NCBI RefSeq assembly: GCF_000149955.1 | Contig: NC_031000.1 | Location: forward strand, 530,761 to 594,760 | DNA: 64,000 bases | Source of the DNA: Fusarium oxysporum f. sp. lycopersici 4287 | Lineage: Eukaryota > Ascomycota > Sordariomycetes > Hypocreales > Nectriaceae | Reading direction: 5' to 3' | Shown here: positions 1 to 11,667 of the stretch, one piece after another | Layout of the letters: each line of letters starts with the position of its first letter | How positions within the stretch are numbered: position 1 is the first letter of the stretch | The notes under the pieces: model-generated | What the model was told of the DNA's origin: nothing | Database searches by the model: none | The model's input: the letters and a program-made list of their open reading frames with translations, nothing else | Position numbers and translations under genes: made by a program

Positions 1-732
1 GCAACGCGCGCCATTTGGTCCGCATACTATCACATCATGTTGCATCAACCACCAAAGGAAAGGCGTGAACAGCCTCTGTCATCGGGCAGTAATAGAAAAA
101 TGATACTTTCATTGGTTCATTGTCTCGCCATCTAGGTTTGAGCCTCTCTGACCTGCGCCGCAAGCTTCAACGGGTAAGTCAGAACGGGTCATAATTCAAG
201 GGATGAGCTGTATTCCGCATTGGGTCCTTTTTGTCTTGATAAATGGTATTCATTATGAATGGCTGGCTCGCGGCATTGTTGGAGAAATGCAATAGCATGA
301 TATCCGAAACCCAGGTTTCTCGATTGGCTCAGAATAATTATCTAGAGCAGAAGTTTTGTTTCGCGTTTCTAATCGATGTTCTCTCTACCATCGAGGGGGA
401 AAAACGATGCTCACTTAGAATCACGTCGTTTTCTATGAATTGAACCTTGGCCAACACACAGACACATACAGACGCGTGTGCACGGGACTTTTTTACTACC
501 ACGATAGAAACGTCGTCACCTGTCTCGGGACTTTCATTTTCACAACACTCCCCTCTCGCTTGCGCCCCATGTTGGTTCGAAGGCCACGCTGGAACCTTTC
601 ACGTTTTTCAGAGACACCCCCCCATGCCTCCCTTCTTTGATGCTTCGCACCTCGTTTTACAGAGTAGCAATTCGGTACAAAGCAGGTTGCTGTAATGCCC
701 AAGATGCAATTATCAATCGACCTTCTGTAATG
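1..732. other. Left flank without recognisable gene
   Basis: Only short reading frames on both strands, none with recognisable protein character. No repeat shared with the rest of the window was seen. The assembly gap that follows may hide a gene edge. Confidence 0.5.
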
Positions 733-1426
733 NNNNNNNNNNNNNNNNNNNNNNNNNNNNNNNNNNNNNNNNNNNNNNNNNNNNNNNNNNNNNNNNNNNN
801 NNNNNNNNNNNNNNNNNNNNNNNNNNNNNNNNNNNNNNNNNNNNNNNNNNNNNNNNNNNNNNNNNNNNNNNNNNNNNNNNNNNNNNNNNNNNNNNNNNNN
901 NNNNNNNNNNNNNNNNNNNNNNNNNNNNNNNNNNNNNNNNNNNNNNNNNNNNNNNNNNNNNNNNNNNNNNNNNNNNNNNNNNNNNNNNNNNNNNNNNNNN
1001 NNNNNNNNNNNNNNNNNNNNNNNNNNNNNNNNNNNNNNNNNNNNNNNNNNNNNNNNNNNNNNNNNNNNNNNNNNNNNNNNNNNNNNNNNNNNNNNNNNNN
1101 NNNNNNNNNNNNNNNNNNNNNNNNNNNNNNNNNNNNNNNNNNNNNNNNNNNNNNNNNNNNNNNNNNNNNNNNNNNNNNNNNNNNNNNNNNNNNNNNNNNN
1201 NNNNNNNNNNNNNNNNNNNNNNNNNNNNNNNNNNNNNNNNNNNNNNNNNNNNNNNNNNNNNNNNNNNNNNNNNNNNNNNNNNNNNNNNNNNNNNNNNNNN
1301 NNNNNNNNNNNNNNNNNNNNNNNNNNNNNNNNNNNNNNNNNNNNNNNNNNNNNNNNNNNNNNNNNNNNNNNNNNNNNNNNNNNNNNNNNNNNNNNNNNNN
1401 NNNNNNNNNNNNNNNNNNNNNNNNNN
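733..1426. other. Assembly gap (run of N)
   Basis: An uninterrupted run of 694 undetermined bases. Reading frames that cross it are artefacts. Confidence 0.99.
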
Positions 1427-1757
1427 ACTCGATATTATCAAACCTGGGGGCGCTCAACAACTACTACGCTAAACGCCCACTGTAACCGCTTACCCAATAC
1501 CCATCACAGCGGGCGCAGGCATCCGCTATCCAGCCGGTGGCCGAAGTGCCAGGTCAGACCAGACTTGGCCAGTCTTATCGAATCCTCACGAAATTCGTCA
1601 TCCGCAACTGGGCCTGGGGAGGGCTCAATCGCCTTAACGTCGCTACGTCTCGACCAGGTTTGGTCTACCATTCATCGTACACATCCACACTCACAGCACC
1701 AACACCAGCAGCACCCAGCTACGCTGCGTACCCCTCCGGTACGCGCCAAACTTCATC
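1427..1757 (+). promoter_or_regulatory. Probable 5' leader/promoter of the PP1 regulator gene
   Basis: Pyrimidine-rich, CA-rich sequence directly upstream of the start codon, typical of filamentous-fungal leaders. No TATA box was identified and upstream sequence is lost in the gap. The short frames here overlap the downstream start and look like leader shadows. Confidence 0.35.
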
Positions 1758-3561
1758 ATGGCTGCCGTTCTTCCATCGGACGACAACGGTTATTTCGCCG
1801 CGTCCGGCCTGCGACGCTCACTTTCTCATTCCAACTTCATCTCTTCGATTTCGTCATATTCCACCACTTCTCACTTGAGCGAGCATTACAAGCCTGCTTC
1901 TAAGACTTCCGCCGAATCCAACTCATCATCTGCTCCCTCGTCTCCCCGTACCGTCCACGCCGACTCGGCCGACCTTTCTTACGCATCTACTCCTGCCACC
2001 AACCCCTCTATTGTCTCTGGCTACGATGGCACCATTGGTCTTATTGAATCACCTGCAGATCACTTCATGTTTCCATCCTTTGCGCAAGAGAGGCTCTACG
2101 CTCACCCAGAGATCCGTCCTGATATTCACTACGATGATAACCCAGAGCCATCCCCCAGTCCCCGAACAGGCGACTCTTATACCGTCTCTCCTGCAGAACA
2201 CGAGGCCTCTGAAGAGGCTTGTGATGATACATCAATATCCGAAACACCAGAGCACGAAAAATCCGAACATGCAGAGGATGACACTGCAGTCTCAAGTAGG
2301 CCGTCGCGCCAAGTCGATTATCTGTCCAATGAATGGAGAGAGGAGGATATCTGGTCCTCATGGCGATACGTTGTAACATGGAGGAAAGAGTTTCCAAACA
2401 GCGCTCGATTGGAAAATGCTTCTTGGAGGGCATGGATGAAGACCAAGAACAATCTCAAGACCATCTCCCCTGAATCGCTTAATTGGTTTGCCTCCCTGTA
2501 GTGCTCCCTTAAGCTCTATTGAAATACTTACATCTATAAGGCTCAAGGATTGTGATGTCACCTGGCTCTATGGCCCTCTGCAGTCAGGACCAAAGAACCT
2601 CCACCCTACCGACATAGAGTCCTCGAGTGTGTCGCTGTCAAAGGCCGACTCACTAATCAACCTCAACAAGAAGCCCATTCTGAAGAAGAGAAGCATGTAT
2701 GAAGTTATGCTTCAGCGCTCGCTGTCCACGGCCTCATTATTGGAGCAAGCCACCGCAGCTGTGAAGGCCCAGAAGACCCGAGGAATCCTCCAGCTCCACC
2801 TCGGTCGTTCGTCAACAGACTACTTCGCCTGCCCATTTGCATCATATCGATTGGGTGGAGAAAAAAGTAGCGTCGCTCCCTCGGTAAAATCATCTAGAAT
2901 CATTTCCTCCAGTTTTGAGCAAAAGCATGTTCATTTCAATGAGCAAGTTGAGCAGTGCATAGCTGTTGAAGCTAAGTATGATAAAGATATGGTCGATGAC
3001 CACTACGGTTTTGATAGTGACTTGGATGACGGGGTTATGATAAAGCGAGTCAAAACCAAGAAGAGGCCAATATCCCGACACAAGACTTTGAAGTCAAAGC
3101 CAGCAGCTGAAGGAAAAACAATTGCGATGCTGCCTTCCACTACCCTCAAATACCGCGAAAACACTCCCGAGCCGCGACAGACTGCCATGAAGCACTCTCG
3201 AAGCCCGCTCAAGTCCCCTTACTATTCAAAAGAGACCCTGCGATCTGCCAAGAAGTCAGGCAGGTCCGTTTTTGGGGAGGAAGATAATGATGGCAGCCTC
3301 GACAATGCATTGTTGAGCCCCCGTTCAGGGCGGGCGTCGCCCCCCAATGCGGATACCAATGGCGATCTAAGCAGGTCTATTTCACAGGACAGCCTTTGTA
3401 AGGAGCCTCCAGGTATGCGACGCACCCCGTCTGGTATGTTTATGCCTTATCTAGAAAGTGAAATACAATCCGGGGATTGCGTATTTGGCCGCGTTATTGA
3501 CACGGTCAACACTGCTCGCGATATCGCCCACGTTATCTGGAACGTTGGCTGGAAGAAGTAA
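1758..3561 (+). CDS. Hex2/Reg1-type regulatory subunit of protein phosphatase 1
   Basis: Two exons, 1758-2485 and 2541-3561, encode 582 aa. The 55-nt GT-AG intron restores the frame, giving SLNW-LKDCDVTWLYGPLQ across the junction. The first exon carries the GATA_AreA/DUF1752 signature (about residues 197-240, with WRKEFPNSARLENASWRAWM) that defines fungal Reg1/Hex2-like proteins. The second exon has an RVxF-like PP1-docking site, HVHFNEQVEQC (about residue 371), matching the conserved IHFNxxVEQC core of Reg1. In yeast, Reg1 directs PP1 (Glc7) to Snf1 to maintain glucose repression; the same role here is inferred. The rest is Ser/Pro-rich and probably disordered, with basic RPISRHKTLKS-like stretches. 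The start is the first ATG and begins MAAVLPSDDNGYFA. The gene appears intact and stands alone between the gap and a transposon remnant. Confidence 0.88.
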
Positions 3562-3990
3562 TAATTGTACAGGCATTCAACTTGCATTTAGCGGCGCAAT
3601 TGGCATTTGAACAAGGTCCCAAGCTTGTGACCCATATATTGTGTGTTGAAACGACGCCATCACAATATCAACAGAAGAGAATCTATATAGGAATCTCCGA
3701 GAGTAGTTGACATTGACCTGTCATACTACCGCAACCGTCATAACCCAAGGGATAGCATGTGCCGTCGTCACAACGTCATGCTGGAAAGTGGCACCGGATT
3801 CGCGTTTCTATCTTTCATACATGGGCACAAAAGCGTAAGACATCGGAAGGGCCCGTTTTTTAGTGTGTTTTGCCGGTTTTTTATCTTCTATGCTTCATAC
3901 GGGTGTCTGAACACGCAGGTTGAGGGGAAAATCGGTAGTTTAAATCTTCTTGTAATAACAGATTAATTGTTGATTATTGTGGAGGGTAAG
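3562..3990. other. Spacer downstream of the PP1 regulator
   Basis: Contains the 3' flank of the preceding gene. No further gene or repeat was recognised up to the point where similarity to the pogo-type transposase begins near 3991. Confidence 0.5.
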
Positions 3991-5159
3991 GAAGTGACTG
4001 GCTTTATGATGGGCGTGATATCAAGCGGTATAGTGGTTACCAGCTCGGAGAGGCGTGGACGGCCAAAATCAGTCCAGCCTGGAAACCGGGAACGGGTTGC
4101 AGCGATTCAAGCGATCAATGCAGAAGGTCAGGCAATCGACCCCTTCATCGTGGTTGCAGGCCAATATCCCCTTGCCAATTGGTACCGAGAAAGCAACCTC
4201 CCGGCCACTTGGGCTATTGCTACGACCCAAAATGGCTGGACAGATAATGAGACAGGTCTTGAGTGGCTAAAGCACTTTAATCGATGTACAACTAACCGAT
4301 CAACTGGTCCATATCGTCTTCTAATCCTTGATGGTCACGAAAGCCACCATTCTGCCGACTTCCAGGTATATTGTGAGGAGAACAATATCATCACGCTCTG
4401 TATGCCACCTCATTCTTCCCACCTGCTTCATCCCCTTGATTTCGGGTGCTTGGGCCGCTGAGAAAGGCATACGGTCGAGAAATAGAGCAACTGATCAGAA
4501 GGTCTATAACCCATATTTCCAAGACTGAGTTCTTCCTGGCCTTTTATGCCGCTTTTCAAGCTACTATAACTAAAGAAAACATTAAGGGAGGTTTTAAAGG
4601 AGCTGGGCTTGTTCCTTTTGACCCAGAATATGCGATCTCAAAGCTTGCTGTGCAGCTACGGACGCCAACGCCTGTTGAGGAGGAGGCCCAACAAGCTCAA
4701 TCTTGGACTTCAAGGACCCCAAGAGCAGTTCTTGAGGCTGGATCTCAGTCTGAATACCTTCAGAGGCGAATCAGAAGACATCACAGTAGCTCCCCAGAGT
4801 CAATTCTTGAAGCTTTGAGATCCCTTGAGAAAGGCACTACGGTAGTTATGTATAAGGTTGCCTTACTTGCAGCTGAGAACCGAGAACTTCGACAGGCAAA
4901 TGAGATACTTAGCCGGCGGCACAGGGCAAAAAGGACACGCCTGCAGAATAGAGGGAGTATGACTATACAGGAAGGTCAGGATCTAATTGATCAGATGGAT
5001 GTAGATATGCAGGTAGTGGCCGAATCATGGAGAAGTGGTGGTCAAGGAAGTTCAGCGCGACCAAGGGTTCGGCGCTGTGGGACTTGCGGCAAGACTGGGC
5101 ATAATGCAAGAACGTGCCAGGAGGGTATTGAGGCCTCTGGAGATGGGGATAGTAACTAG
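3991..5159 (+). pseudogene. Truncated, frameshifted pogo-type transposase
   Basis: Similarity to the intact 551-aa transposase at 46001-47656 starts at the TGFMMG motif, so the helix-turn-helix domain and first catalytic Asp are missing. The second Asp is in LLILDGHESHH and the third in HPLDFGC. A single-base deletion near 4451 shifts the frame: the first part ends at 4461 and the second continues from 4446 to 5159. The C-terminus keeps a CCHC zinc knuckle, CGTCGKTGHNARTC. Not functional. Confidence 0.88.
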
Positions 5160-5265
5160 AATTAATTGATCAGATGATTTGTTATGTTTTTATTGTGATT
5201 TATTTTTAAAAGGTTAAGATTTTTCGTGCATGCACTTGTCTGGTGCACGCGCTTATCGTGTACGT
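3991..5265 (+). mobile_element. 5'-truncated pogo/Fot-type DNA transposon (copy 1)
   Basis: Contains the 3' two thirds of a transposase frame and an intact right terminal inverted repeat. The right end reads inward from 5265 as ACGTACACGATAAGCGCGTG and is followed by the dinucleotide TA (5266-5267), the expected target duplication. The left TIR and N-terminal coding part are absent. Relatives in this window lie at 31289-36269, 44592-45899 and 45902-47762. Confidence 0.85.
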
Positions 5266-5590
5266 TATACCTTTTAGAATTTATGCTAAATTACACTTAA
5301 TTAGTTAAGGGTAAAGGCATTTAAAAGGGTATAAAGTCTTAAATTAAAGTAAGTAATAGTATTAAGGGATATTAATACTAGCTAGACGAAACAGCTGTCA
5401 TGTCTATCCCCATTACGGGTCTGATGTAGAACCATGTTGACGGATCCTTGTACGAGCGTATCAGAAACCCAAAAGAGGTGCAGTTCTAATTCATTTTTAT
5501 TCCATAACTCGCCCATAGAGCTCCCCTGTTTAGGGGGTAGGTTACGGGATGGTACGGCCGATCGGATCCGCGGATCCGCCATGGTATAAG
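5266..5590. other. AT-rich spacer between two transposon remnants
   Basis: AT-rich sequence to about 5390 followed by unrecognised single-copy sequence up to the piggyBac-like end at 5591. No gene seen. Confidence 0.45.
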
Positions 5591-7743
5591 TTATCCCTTT
5601 GACTGGCGTAAGGCAACACCTAGGTCACGAGCAGGGATTCCAACCAATCATAGAGTCACAAGCTCAAGGTACGTAAAGCCCCGCCTAATTTAAGTGATAC
5701 CAGAAGTCCCAACATTTTCCAGAGGTGCAAAGAAATACCTGGCATTGCTTACAGCCATACCGGGATTTCCGTATTTCCCCTCTGTTTCCGCTGGTTGCGG
5801 ATAAAGGTTTTTGCTTCGACTGTATCTCCCTAAGCCGCATCCCTTTGCAAGGCTTGCAAGCAACAGGACTTTTATTACGGAGCCATTCATGTTGCGATGT
5901 AGGCGTAAACTCATCCCCAGTCCGAAATCTCTGTCTCGACTGACTACTAGGCTCATACTTTGCAACAAGGTCATTAACAAGACGCTGCCGCCACTCCGCT
6001 TGAGACTTCTCTGGCTTCCACCGTGAGTTTCCTCGTTGCTGCAGAATGAAGCTGTTGATCAGGGCTATTTCTGGCAGGAAGTCCCAAGCTAGGGCCCTCC
6101 AGCCGCCCCGACGAACACGGCGATAAAGGCCCTAGTAGGCTCGCATTTGATCGCCACGGTCTACGGCATCCATTTCGTCGTTGTAAGTGGCAGCGATAGA
6201 CGGAATTGAAATCACTTTGACTAGCTCCTCACCGGAAAACTCCTGCATTGGCCGTGCTGCAGGTTGGTCTGTTGTTGGTCGTTTCCTTACGCGGTCAATC
6301 CGTTCATTGCCTGTAAATACGGTGGATAAAAACAACACAAGGGCATTGTCTTTCCAAGCGATCTGGTTGACCTATCCAAAGTCGAATCAGTAAGACTCAT
6401 CTATAAAAGTTTGTCTCCTTGACTGACTATATTATCGGCTGTTGGGTTTGCTTTAAGGCAGTTAAAAGGAATACTACCAGCAGCAGTATTATCACCAGCT
6501 TTGAGCTTGGCGAGCAGCCTGTAAAGACCACAGTTCCGGCGGGCTGTGCCTGTGGCTCCGTGCCCAAGCTGACGTAGCCGGCGGAAAAGGCTGGAAGAAG
6601 AGAATAGGTTGTCGAGAAACACGTGGTATCTGGCTTCCGGCAGCAGATTCACTAGGGCGACAACCACAGCTTGGGTCGGGTTTAGGTAAACAGTACTCTG
6701 TGGCTCTCGAAGCCGCCGTTGCTGCCGTTGGCGACGTAGTTGTGAAGGCAGACGCCGGTAGGTGTGTCTGATACCTGCAGGCCCGAACTTCCGGCCCGGC
6801 CTGTGCCAGAGCCACCGCAAGAAATAACCGCGTTGAGCTACAACTCAGACTTTAAAGCCTGTGGGAATGGGTTTAGATGGGACGGTTGTCGTTTCCAAGG
6901 ATCTTCCTAGGAAGCGGACCATACACTCATCTATAGCAATAGCTGTGACTGGTTTGAAGAAAGTAGTGGATATGTGTTGTATGTGATTAGACCAGTCATC
7001 CACCCGGCTGAATGTCCGGCTATAGAAGCTATCCCCAGTAGCTACGAATATTGTTGTGTGGTCAAAGAGACGTAGAACTTGTGATAATAGCTGAAATCGG
7101 CGAAGATACATCCCCTTTACAATTGGATGACTTGGCTGTTGCTTCCCTAGCTGTGACGTTCTCCAGTAGTCTTCTATCCGGGGTTCCTTGTGTATTCGCA
7201 TATAGATCAAGATCGCAATCCATACAAAGATTTCTGCAACAGAGGTTGGCTTCTAATCGAGAAGCCACGACTGTGGCTGTTGTTCATCACTGCAGCTATT
7301 TGTAAGCATCTCAAGCCGATCACTAGCCCAGCTATTCGTATAGCAAACCCAGCTTTCTACTAGCCAAACGGGGAGAAACTGCTGGAATAGCAGCAGTGGC
7401 TCTGGGGTAAAGCCTCTATCCGAAAGGACCGATCTGGAAGATGAACGGGCTCGAAGTTGTAGCCACGGTCAGGAACTGGGTTATTGACTGGCCGGCATGT
7501 GTTATCCGTCGGCTGCTCACGGCGGCTATGGTCGACTCGAATGAAGCTATTGTCATCATACACGTTGGCTGCTTGGCTAGAGAGTTGTTCGATATCCATG
7601 ACAGCTTATTGAATGGGTTGTATGACGATTTCAGCGGGGTCAGTTTCGCTGACGCTTGAAGTCACTACCATGTACCCCTGGTTGCGTGGGGGCTGTGTGG
7701 GGCTCAGTACGGAGGTGTTGCCTTAGGCCAGTCAAAGGGATAA
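5591..7743 (-). mobile_element. Decayed piggyBac-like element (copy 1)
   Basis: Bounded by inverted repeats: left end TTATCCCTTTGACTGGCGTA at 5591, and right end reading inward from 7743 as TTATCCCTTTGACTGGCCTA. Both continue into a GGCAACACC block. The same TTATCYCTTTG ends occur in the elements at 15404-17855 and at 63286 onward. The interior is a broken piggyBac-type transposase on the minus strand. A clear TTAA duplication is not visible outside the repeats. Confidence 0.8.
5690..7599 (-). pseudogene. piggyBac-type (DDE_Tnp_1_7) transposase pseudogene
   Basis: Minus-strand fragments in order: N-terminus with a true ATG at 7599 (MDIEQLSSQ; FEPVHLPDRSF), 7210-6845 with IAIDECMVRFLGRS ending GFKV followed by TGA, 6820-6401 (LLPEARYHVFLDNLFSSSSL), and 6338-6132 with YNDEMDAVDRGDQMRAY, the family's DDQ-region motif. 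Conserved Asp residues are seen in IDECM, FLDNLF and VDRGDQ. Several stops and frameshifts separate the parts. The TGA after GFKV replaces a tryptophan codon, because the reading continues VAQRGYFLRWLWH in frame. Confidence 0.85.
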
Positions 7744-8289
7744 TCACCTACAACTGCAAGGCTAGGACACGAGTAGGTGCAATCGCAAAAGCCATTAACC
7801 CTATTCACAGAAAACCACATCAAAAGGTTCAAGCAAACTTGATAACTGATAATTGTCTTGACTAGGAACAGGCAAGAACTTTGTGAGACTGAAACCTTCA
7901 TATGCAGCCTAGCCACAGCCACATGAACATGGATAGAGACAATAATGGCAGCAGACTGCAACGTCCTACAAGACAAACCATCTTCACGAGAAGCACATTT
8001 CGAGACTGAAACATACTTGAAGAAAAAAAAAAAAAAAAAATAGAATGAGAAAAAAAAAAAGGAGGGAAACAAAGAAACTCAATCAACTTGTGCTGTAACC
8101 AAAAATAACTGAAAACTCAACTGAAAGAGCTACCTTCTAGAAAAAAGCATAGGGCGCGTGCGTCACTCAATATCTAGAAGAGATACACCCCAATCAAGCA
8201 TCCACTGCTTGCTATTATTCGCTTCCATGCTTTGCAGTTTTCCGGGGTTGGTATTGAGAATTGGAAAAAATGAGCTTCTCAAGTTTCGT
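7744..8289. other. Spacer with A-tracts downstream of erdS
   Basis: Contains two A-runs (about 8022-8060) and otherwise unremarkable sequence. It is the 3' flank of the minus-strand erdS gene. No gene recognised. Confidence 0.5.
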
Positions 8290-10758
8290 CTAGTCCTGGA
8301 AGAACTTGACAATCTGCTGAAGGTCACGCAGAGTAACACCATGCTTTGGGTAGCAAATGTAGATTTCCTCACCGAGAGCACCAAACTTGGACCGGAAGGT
8401 AGACTTGCGTCGCAAACCTAGGCTGTCGACGATGGATCGGTACGTAGCGGCAAGGAAGCGTGCGCGCAGACCACGAACGTGCTCGCCTGGCGTCAATCTC
8501 TCGGAGACGCCAGCGCCAAAGGTGATCTGGCCGGTGACATTAGACAGGGCGTGGCTAATGAGAACCTCGATGGAGCCGTTGACAGCACCAGGGAAGTCCA
8601 GAGCCCACTTGACCTGCCAGCCGTGGCGGGGAGCGAGCTTAGCCAGGACCACAAGAGAGACCACCTTGCCGTCCTTTCCAGCGGCGAAGTAGCGACGATG
8701 CTCCTGGTCGACCCAGGGGCGCACCTCCGTCAGGTGGACTTGTTTGCCCTTACGGGCAGCCTTCCACTCCTCGATGGCGGGGTCGGCGCGGGCGATGAAG
8801 TCGTCGTCGAGCTTGACTTCATGAATCTTGACACCTTCGCGCTCAACGCGACGCGCCTTTGCGGCAAGGCCGCTGACCTGAGCGCTGTTGTGCTTGTCAT
8901 TGTCGACTCGCTGCTCCTCAATGCAGGATAAGCTCCGCCAGCGGAGCTCGGAGGCGAGGATCTTCTGAACCTCAAAGGAGACAAGCATCCAGATCGGAGT
9001 CAAGCGCAGCTCAACGGTGACATGCTTGATGAAGGCGCGAATGACTTCCTGGTACTGGTTGCGGTCGCAGAGCGGGTCGCCAGTGATCATGGCGAACTTC
9101 TGCTGCTGGACCCAGCCAACGGCGGCACCGGTCTCGTGTCGCCAGATCTGGAAGCGCTCATCAAGCCAAGACGTGTTGGTGGCATCACCATAATTGGCAA
9201 TAAGCTTCTCCAGAGGTGGAAGATCATCGGCTTGGTGAAGCTTGGTGGTGTCGGCCTCAGGATGAGGCATACCGGGAGCCTTGGTAGGCAGGGACTTGGG
9301 ATCGCGGTGAAAGAGGGAGGCGTAGCGAACATCGCCAAGCTCAAGCATCCAGGAGACAATACGCTCAAGACCAAGACCAGCGCCAGCGTGAGGGGGGACA
9401 CCAAGGTCAAAGGCGATAAGGTAGTCTTCCATACCATCCTCAGACATACCAGCGGCAACCATGTTGGCTCGGAGCTCCTCAGCATTGTGAATACGCTGGC
9501 CACCAGAGCAGATCTCCTGGCCTCGGATGAAGATATCGAAGGAGCGAGTCCACTTAGGATCTTCAGGATCCTTAGCAGCGTAGAAGGGACGAGCGTTGGC
9601 AGGGAACTTGTCAAGGACGTAGTAGTCGGTGCCATACTTTTCGCGAACAAGCTGACCGAGACGGATCTCGTTGGGGGTAGACAGATCCTCCTCCTCGACA
9701 TCGCGCCCATCTTCGCGGAGCATCTTGATGCCCTCCCTGAAGGGAATGATGGGAGTCTCGTCGAGCCACCTGAACTCGCTGCTTGGCCATCGCTTGCGGA
9801 TAACCTCAATCTCTCGAGAGGAGTAGACGGCCTTAAAGACCTCCTTGAGGAAGATGTCGATAAGCTGAATAACCTCGTGGTAATCTGTATTGATAGCCAT
9901 CTCGAGGTCCAGGCCGGTGTATTCAGTCAAGTGGCGATGAGTGTTCGAGTTCTCGGCGCGGAAGACAGGGCCGACCTCAAAGACCCGGCCAAAGTCGGCA
10001 GAGATGGACATTTGCTTGGCCAGCTGAGGGCTCTGAGCAAGGAAGGCCCGGCGGTCGAAGTAGCTAACGGGGAAGACAGCAGCGCCGCTCTCGGTGGCAG
10101 CGGGCTGAAGCTTAGGAGTGTGAATCTCCACGAAGCCATGCTCCTCGAGGGTGTTTCGGAATGCGCGTGAAACGAGGGAGCGCAGGCGGAAGAGAGCCTG
10201 GTTGGAAGGGTGTCGGAGATCGAGGATGCGTGAGGACATGCGGTTGCGCAGCGTCTCAGGGGGTTTGTAATTGCTGAAGGGCAGGTTCTGCGCGGAGTTG
10301 ACAAGATGAACGGAGCAGATGTCGACCTCAATACCAGAGTGCGTCGCCGATCGGATGGGCTCTGGAGGCTGCTTCAAGACACCGCATACTTGCACCAGCG
10401 ACTCAGGGCTGATCTTGCGCACCCACTTCACAAAGTCGGTATTATCGGCATCGCGAGCGAGGACGCCCTGGACAGAGTAGGTTTGGTCTCGGAGGAGTAG
10501 AAAATCGAGGACCTTGGAGAGCGGTCGTTGAGTTTCAATGCGCGCTCGGAAGGTTGCTTCTGTGCCGATAGGGAGAGAATCAAGCTGCGAAATTGTATTG
10601 ATCTCGCCAGGATGTACAGGCCAGTCGGCGCTCATGCTGGTGCGACCGCTCTCAAGAGAAGTGCAGCTGCTACCGCTTGCAGCGTCTCTGGTGCTTAAGG
10701 TGTCGTCCATGTTGGACCTGGCCGAGTGGCTGTGGATCTGGACGCCGCTGTCGTGCAT
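8290..10758 (-). CDS. erdS: Ergosteryl-3beta-O-L-aspartate synthase (AspRS-DUF2156 fusion)
   Basis: An uninterrupted 822-aa frame joins a class IIb aspartyl-tRNA synthetase to a C-terminal DUF2156 (GNAT-fold aminoacyl-transferase) domain. Visible parts: an OB-fold anticodon-binding region (about residues 60-160, with FLLLRDQTYSVQGVLA), class II motif 2 FRAENSNTHRHLTEYT (about 264), and motif 3 GLGLERIVSWMLELGDVRY (about 461). From about 540 onward comes the DUF2156 part, with WVQQQKFAMITGDPLCDRNQ and a C-terminus FGALGEEIYICYPKHG. In ascomycetes this fusion charges tRNA-Asp and transfers aspartate to the 3beta-OH of ergosterol; that activity here is inferred from the domain arrangement. The start chosen is the first ATG of the frame. 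No sterol-aspartate hydrolase (ErdH) is visible nearby. The frame is intact with no introns. Confidence 0.9.
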   Translation of the reverse strand: MHDSGVQIHSHSARSNMDDTLSTRDAASGSSCTSLESGRTSMSADWPVHPGEINTISQLDSLPIGTEATFRARIETQRPLSKVLDFLLLRDQTYSVQGVLARDADNTDFVKWVRKISPESLVQVCGVLKQPPEPIRSATHSGIEVDICSVHLVNSAQNLPFSNYKPPETLRNRMSSRILDLRHPSNQALFRLRSLVSRAFRNTLEEHGFVEIHTPKLQPAATESGAAVFPVSYFDRRAFLAQSPQLAKQMSISADFGRVFEVGPVFRAENSNTHRHLTEYTGLDLEMAINTDYHEVIQLIDIFLKEVFKAVYSSREIEVIRKRWPSSEFRWLDETPIIPFREGIKMLREDGRDVEEEDLSTPNEIRLGQLVREKYGTDYYVLDKFPANARPFYAAKDPEDPKWTRSFDIFIRGQEICSGGQRIHNAEELRANMVAAGMSEDGMEDYLIAFDLGVPPHAGAGLGLERIVSWMLELGDVRYASLFHRDPKSLPTKAPGMPHPEADTTKLHQADDLPPLEKLIANYGDATNTSWLDERFQIWRHETGAAVGWVQQQKFAMITGDPLCDRNQYQEVIRAFIKHVTVELRLTPIWMLVSFEVQKILASELRWRSLSCIEEQRVDNDKHNSAQVSGLAAKARRVEREGVKIHEVKLDDDFIARADPAIEEWKAARKGKQVHLTEVRPWVDQEHRRYFAAGKDGKVVSLVVLAKLAPRHGWQVKWALDFPGAVNGSIEVLISHALSNVTGQITFGAGVSERLTPGEHVRGLRARFLAATYRSIVDSLGLRRKSTFRSKFGALGEEIYICYPKHGVTLRDLQQIVKFFQD

Positions 10759-11016
10759 GTTATTGCGGATAATTTACGCTGTGGTTGCTGTGCGTCTTCT
10801 TAGTCATGTTTCGCTGTTTGGAAAGTACCAGTGGTGGCGATGGTGTTTTTGGTAGCCCAACCAATTGCTCGGTGGCCGTGTCGAGCGAGGCCTGCGATGA
10901 TGTCAGACTGACCTCCGAAGCGCGCGAAGTCTATCCCCTCTATTGTATCCAAGCCTCTCGCTAGATCACTCCATAGATTAGCCAATTAAATGCACTAGTT
11001 AAAAAAAGGTAACGTA
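10759..11016 (-). promoter_or_regulatory. Upstream region of erdS
   Basis: About 260 bp between the erdS start and the pogo-type end at 11017. A 61-codon minus-strand frame (10985-10800) lies here but has no recognisable domain. No TATA box identified. Confidence 0.3.
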
Positions 11017-11667
11017 ACGTGCATGATAAACGTGTGTCACAGACAAGTGAGTTTCACATGCTAATTCCCACCTAAAAACCAGATTTTTGAAATTCTTTTA
11101 AAAATGCAATTTAACTTTAAATAACTAAGAATTTAAAATAAGATAAATAACTATCTGTCGCACTGAGCGTGCTTAAAGGGTTAAAGTGAATATAGTGAGC
11201 AGCAGCAAAATGTGTTGATTGATTGTTCTTGAGTTGTCTCTTGTGCGGGGTATTCTATCCCGCAGAGTTACTTAAAATATATAAGGCAGCTGTAGCACAT
11301 CCATGATTGCTTGCATAGCGATTATAGCCTGATCTTTTGCCCTGTGGTTTAACGGCTTGTGCAACCGTTACAAACAGGACCTATTTCAGCTTGTTATACC
11401 CTTATTGAAAGGCAATTGATAGGGGGGCATGACGAATTGATACGCGGGCATGACCCTTAGGGGGGCATGACTTTTTGTAACACCTGATTGGGCTAAATTT
11501 CGTAGACCCATAAATACCTTTGAGAAAAGGCGGTGAAGCCGGGCTCTCTTAACAAGCCCAGATCTCTGCAGAAGCAACCGGACCAAGCCGGGCCTATTAG
11601 AACAGCTCGCATTCGGCCGTCAAAACAAAGTATTATTTTCGATACCTATAGAATAAGGCCAATTCTA

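Noticed and set aside
637..1485. Frames of 240-280 codons crossing positions 733-1426
   Set aside because: They consist almost entirely of undetermined bases in the assembly gap.
9022..10170. 382-codon plus-strand frame
   Set aside because: It is antisense to erdS, has low-complexity Leu/Asp/Gly composition and no domain; it mirrors the codon pattern of the real gene.
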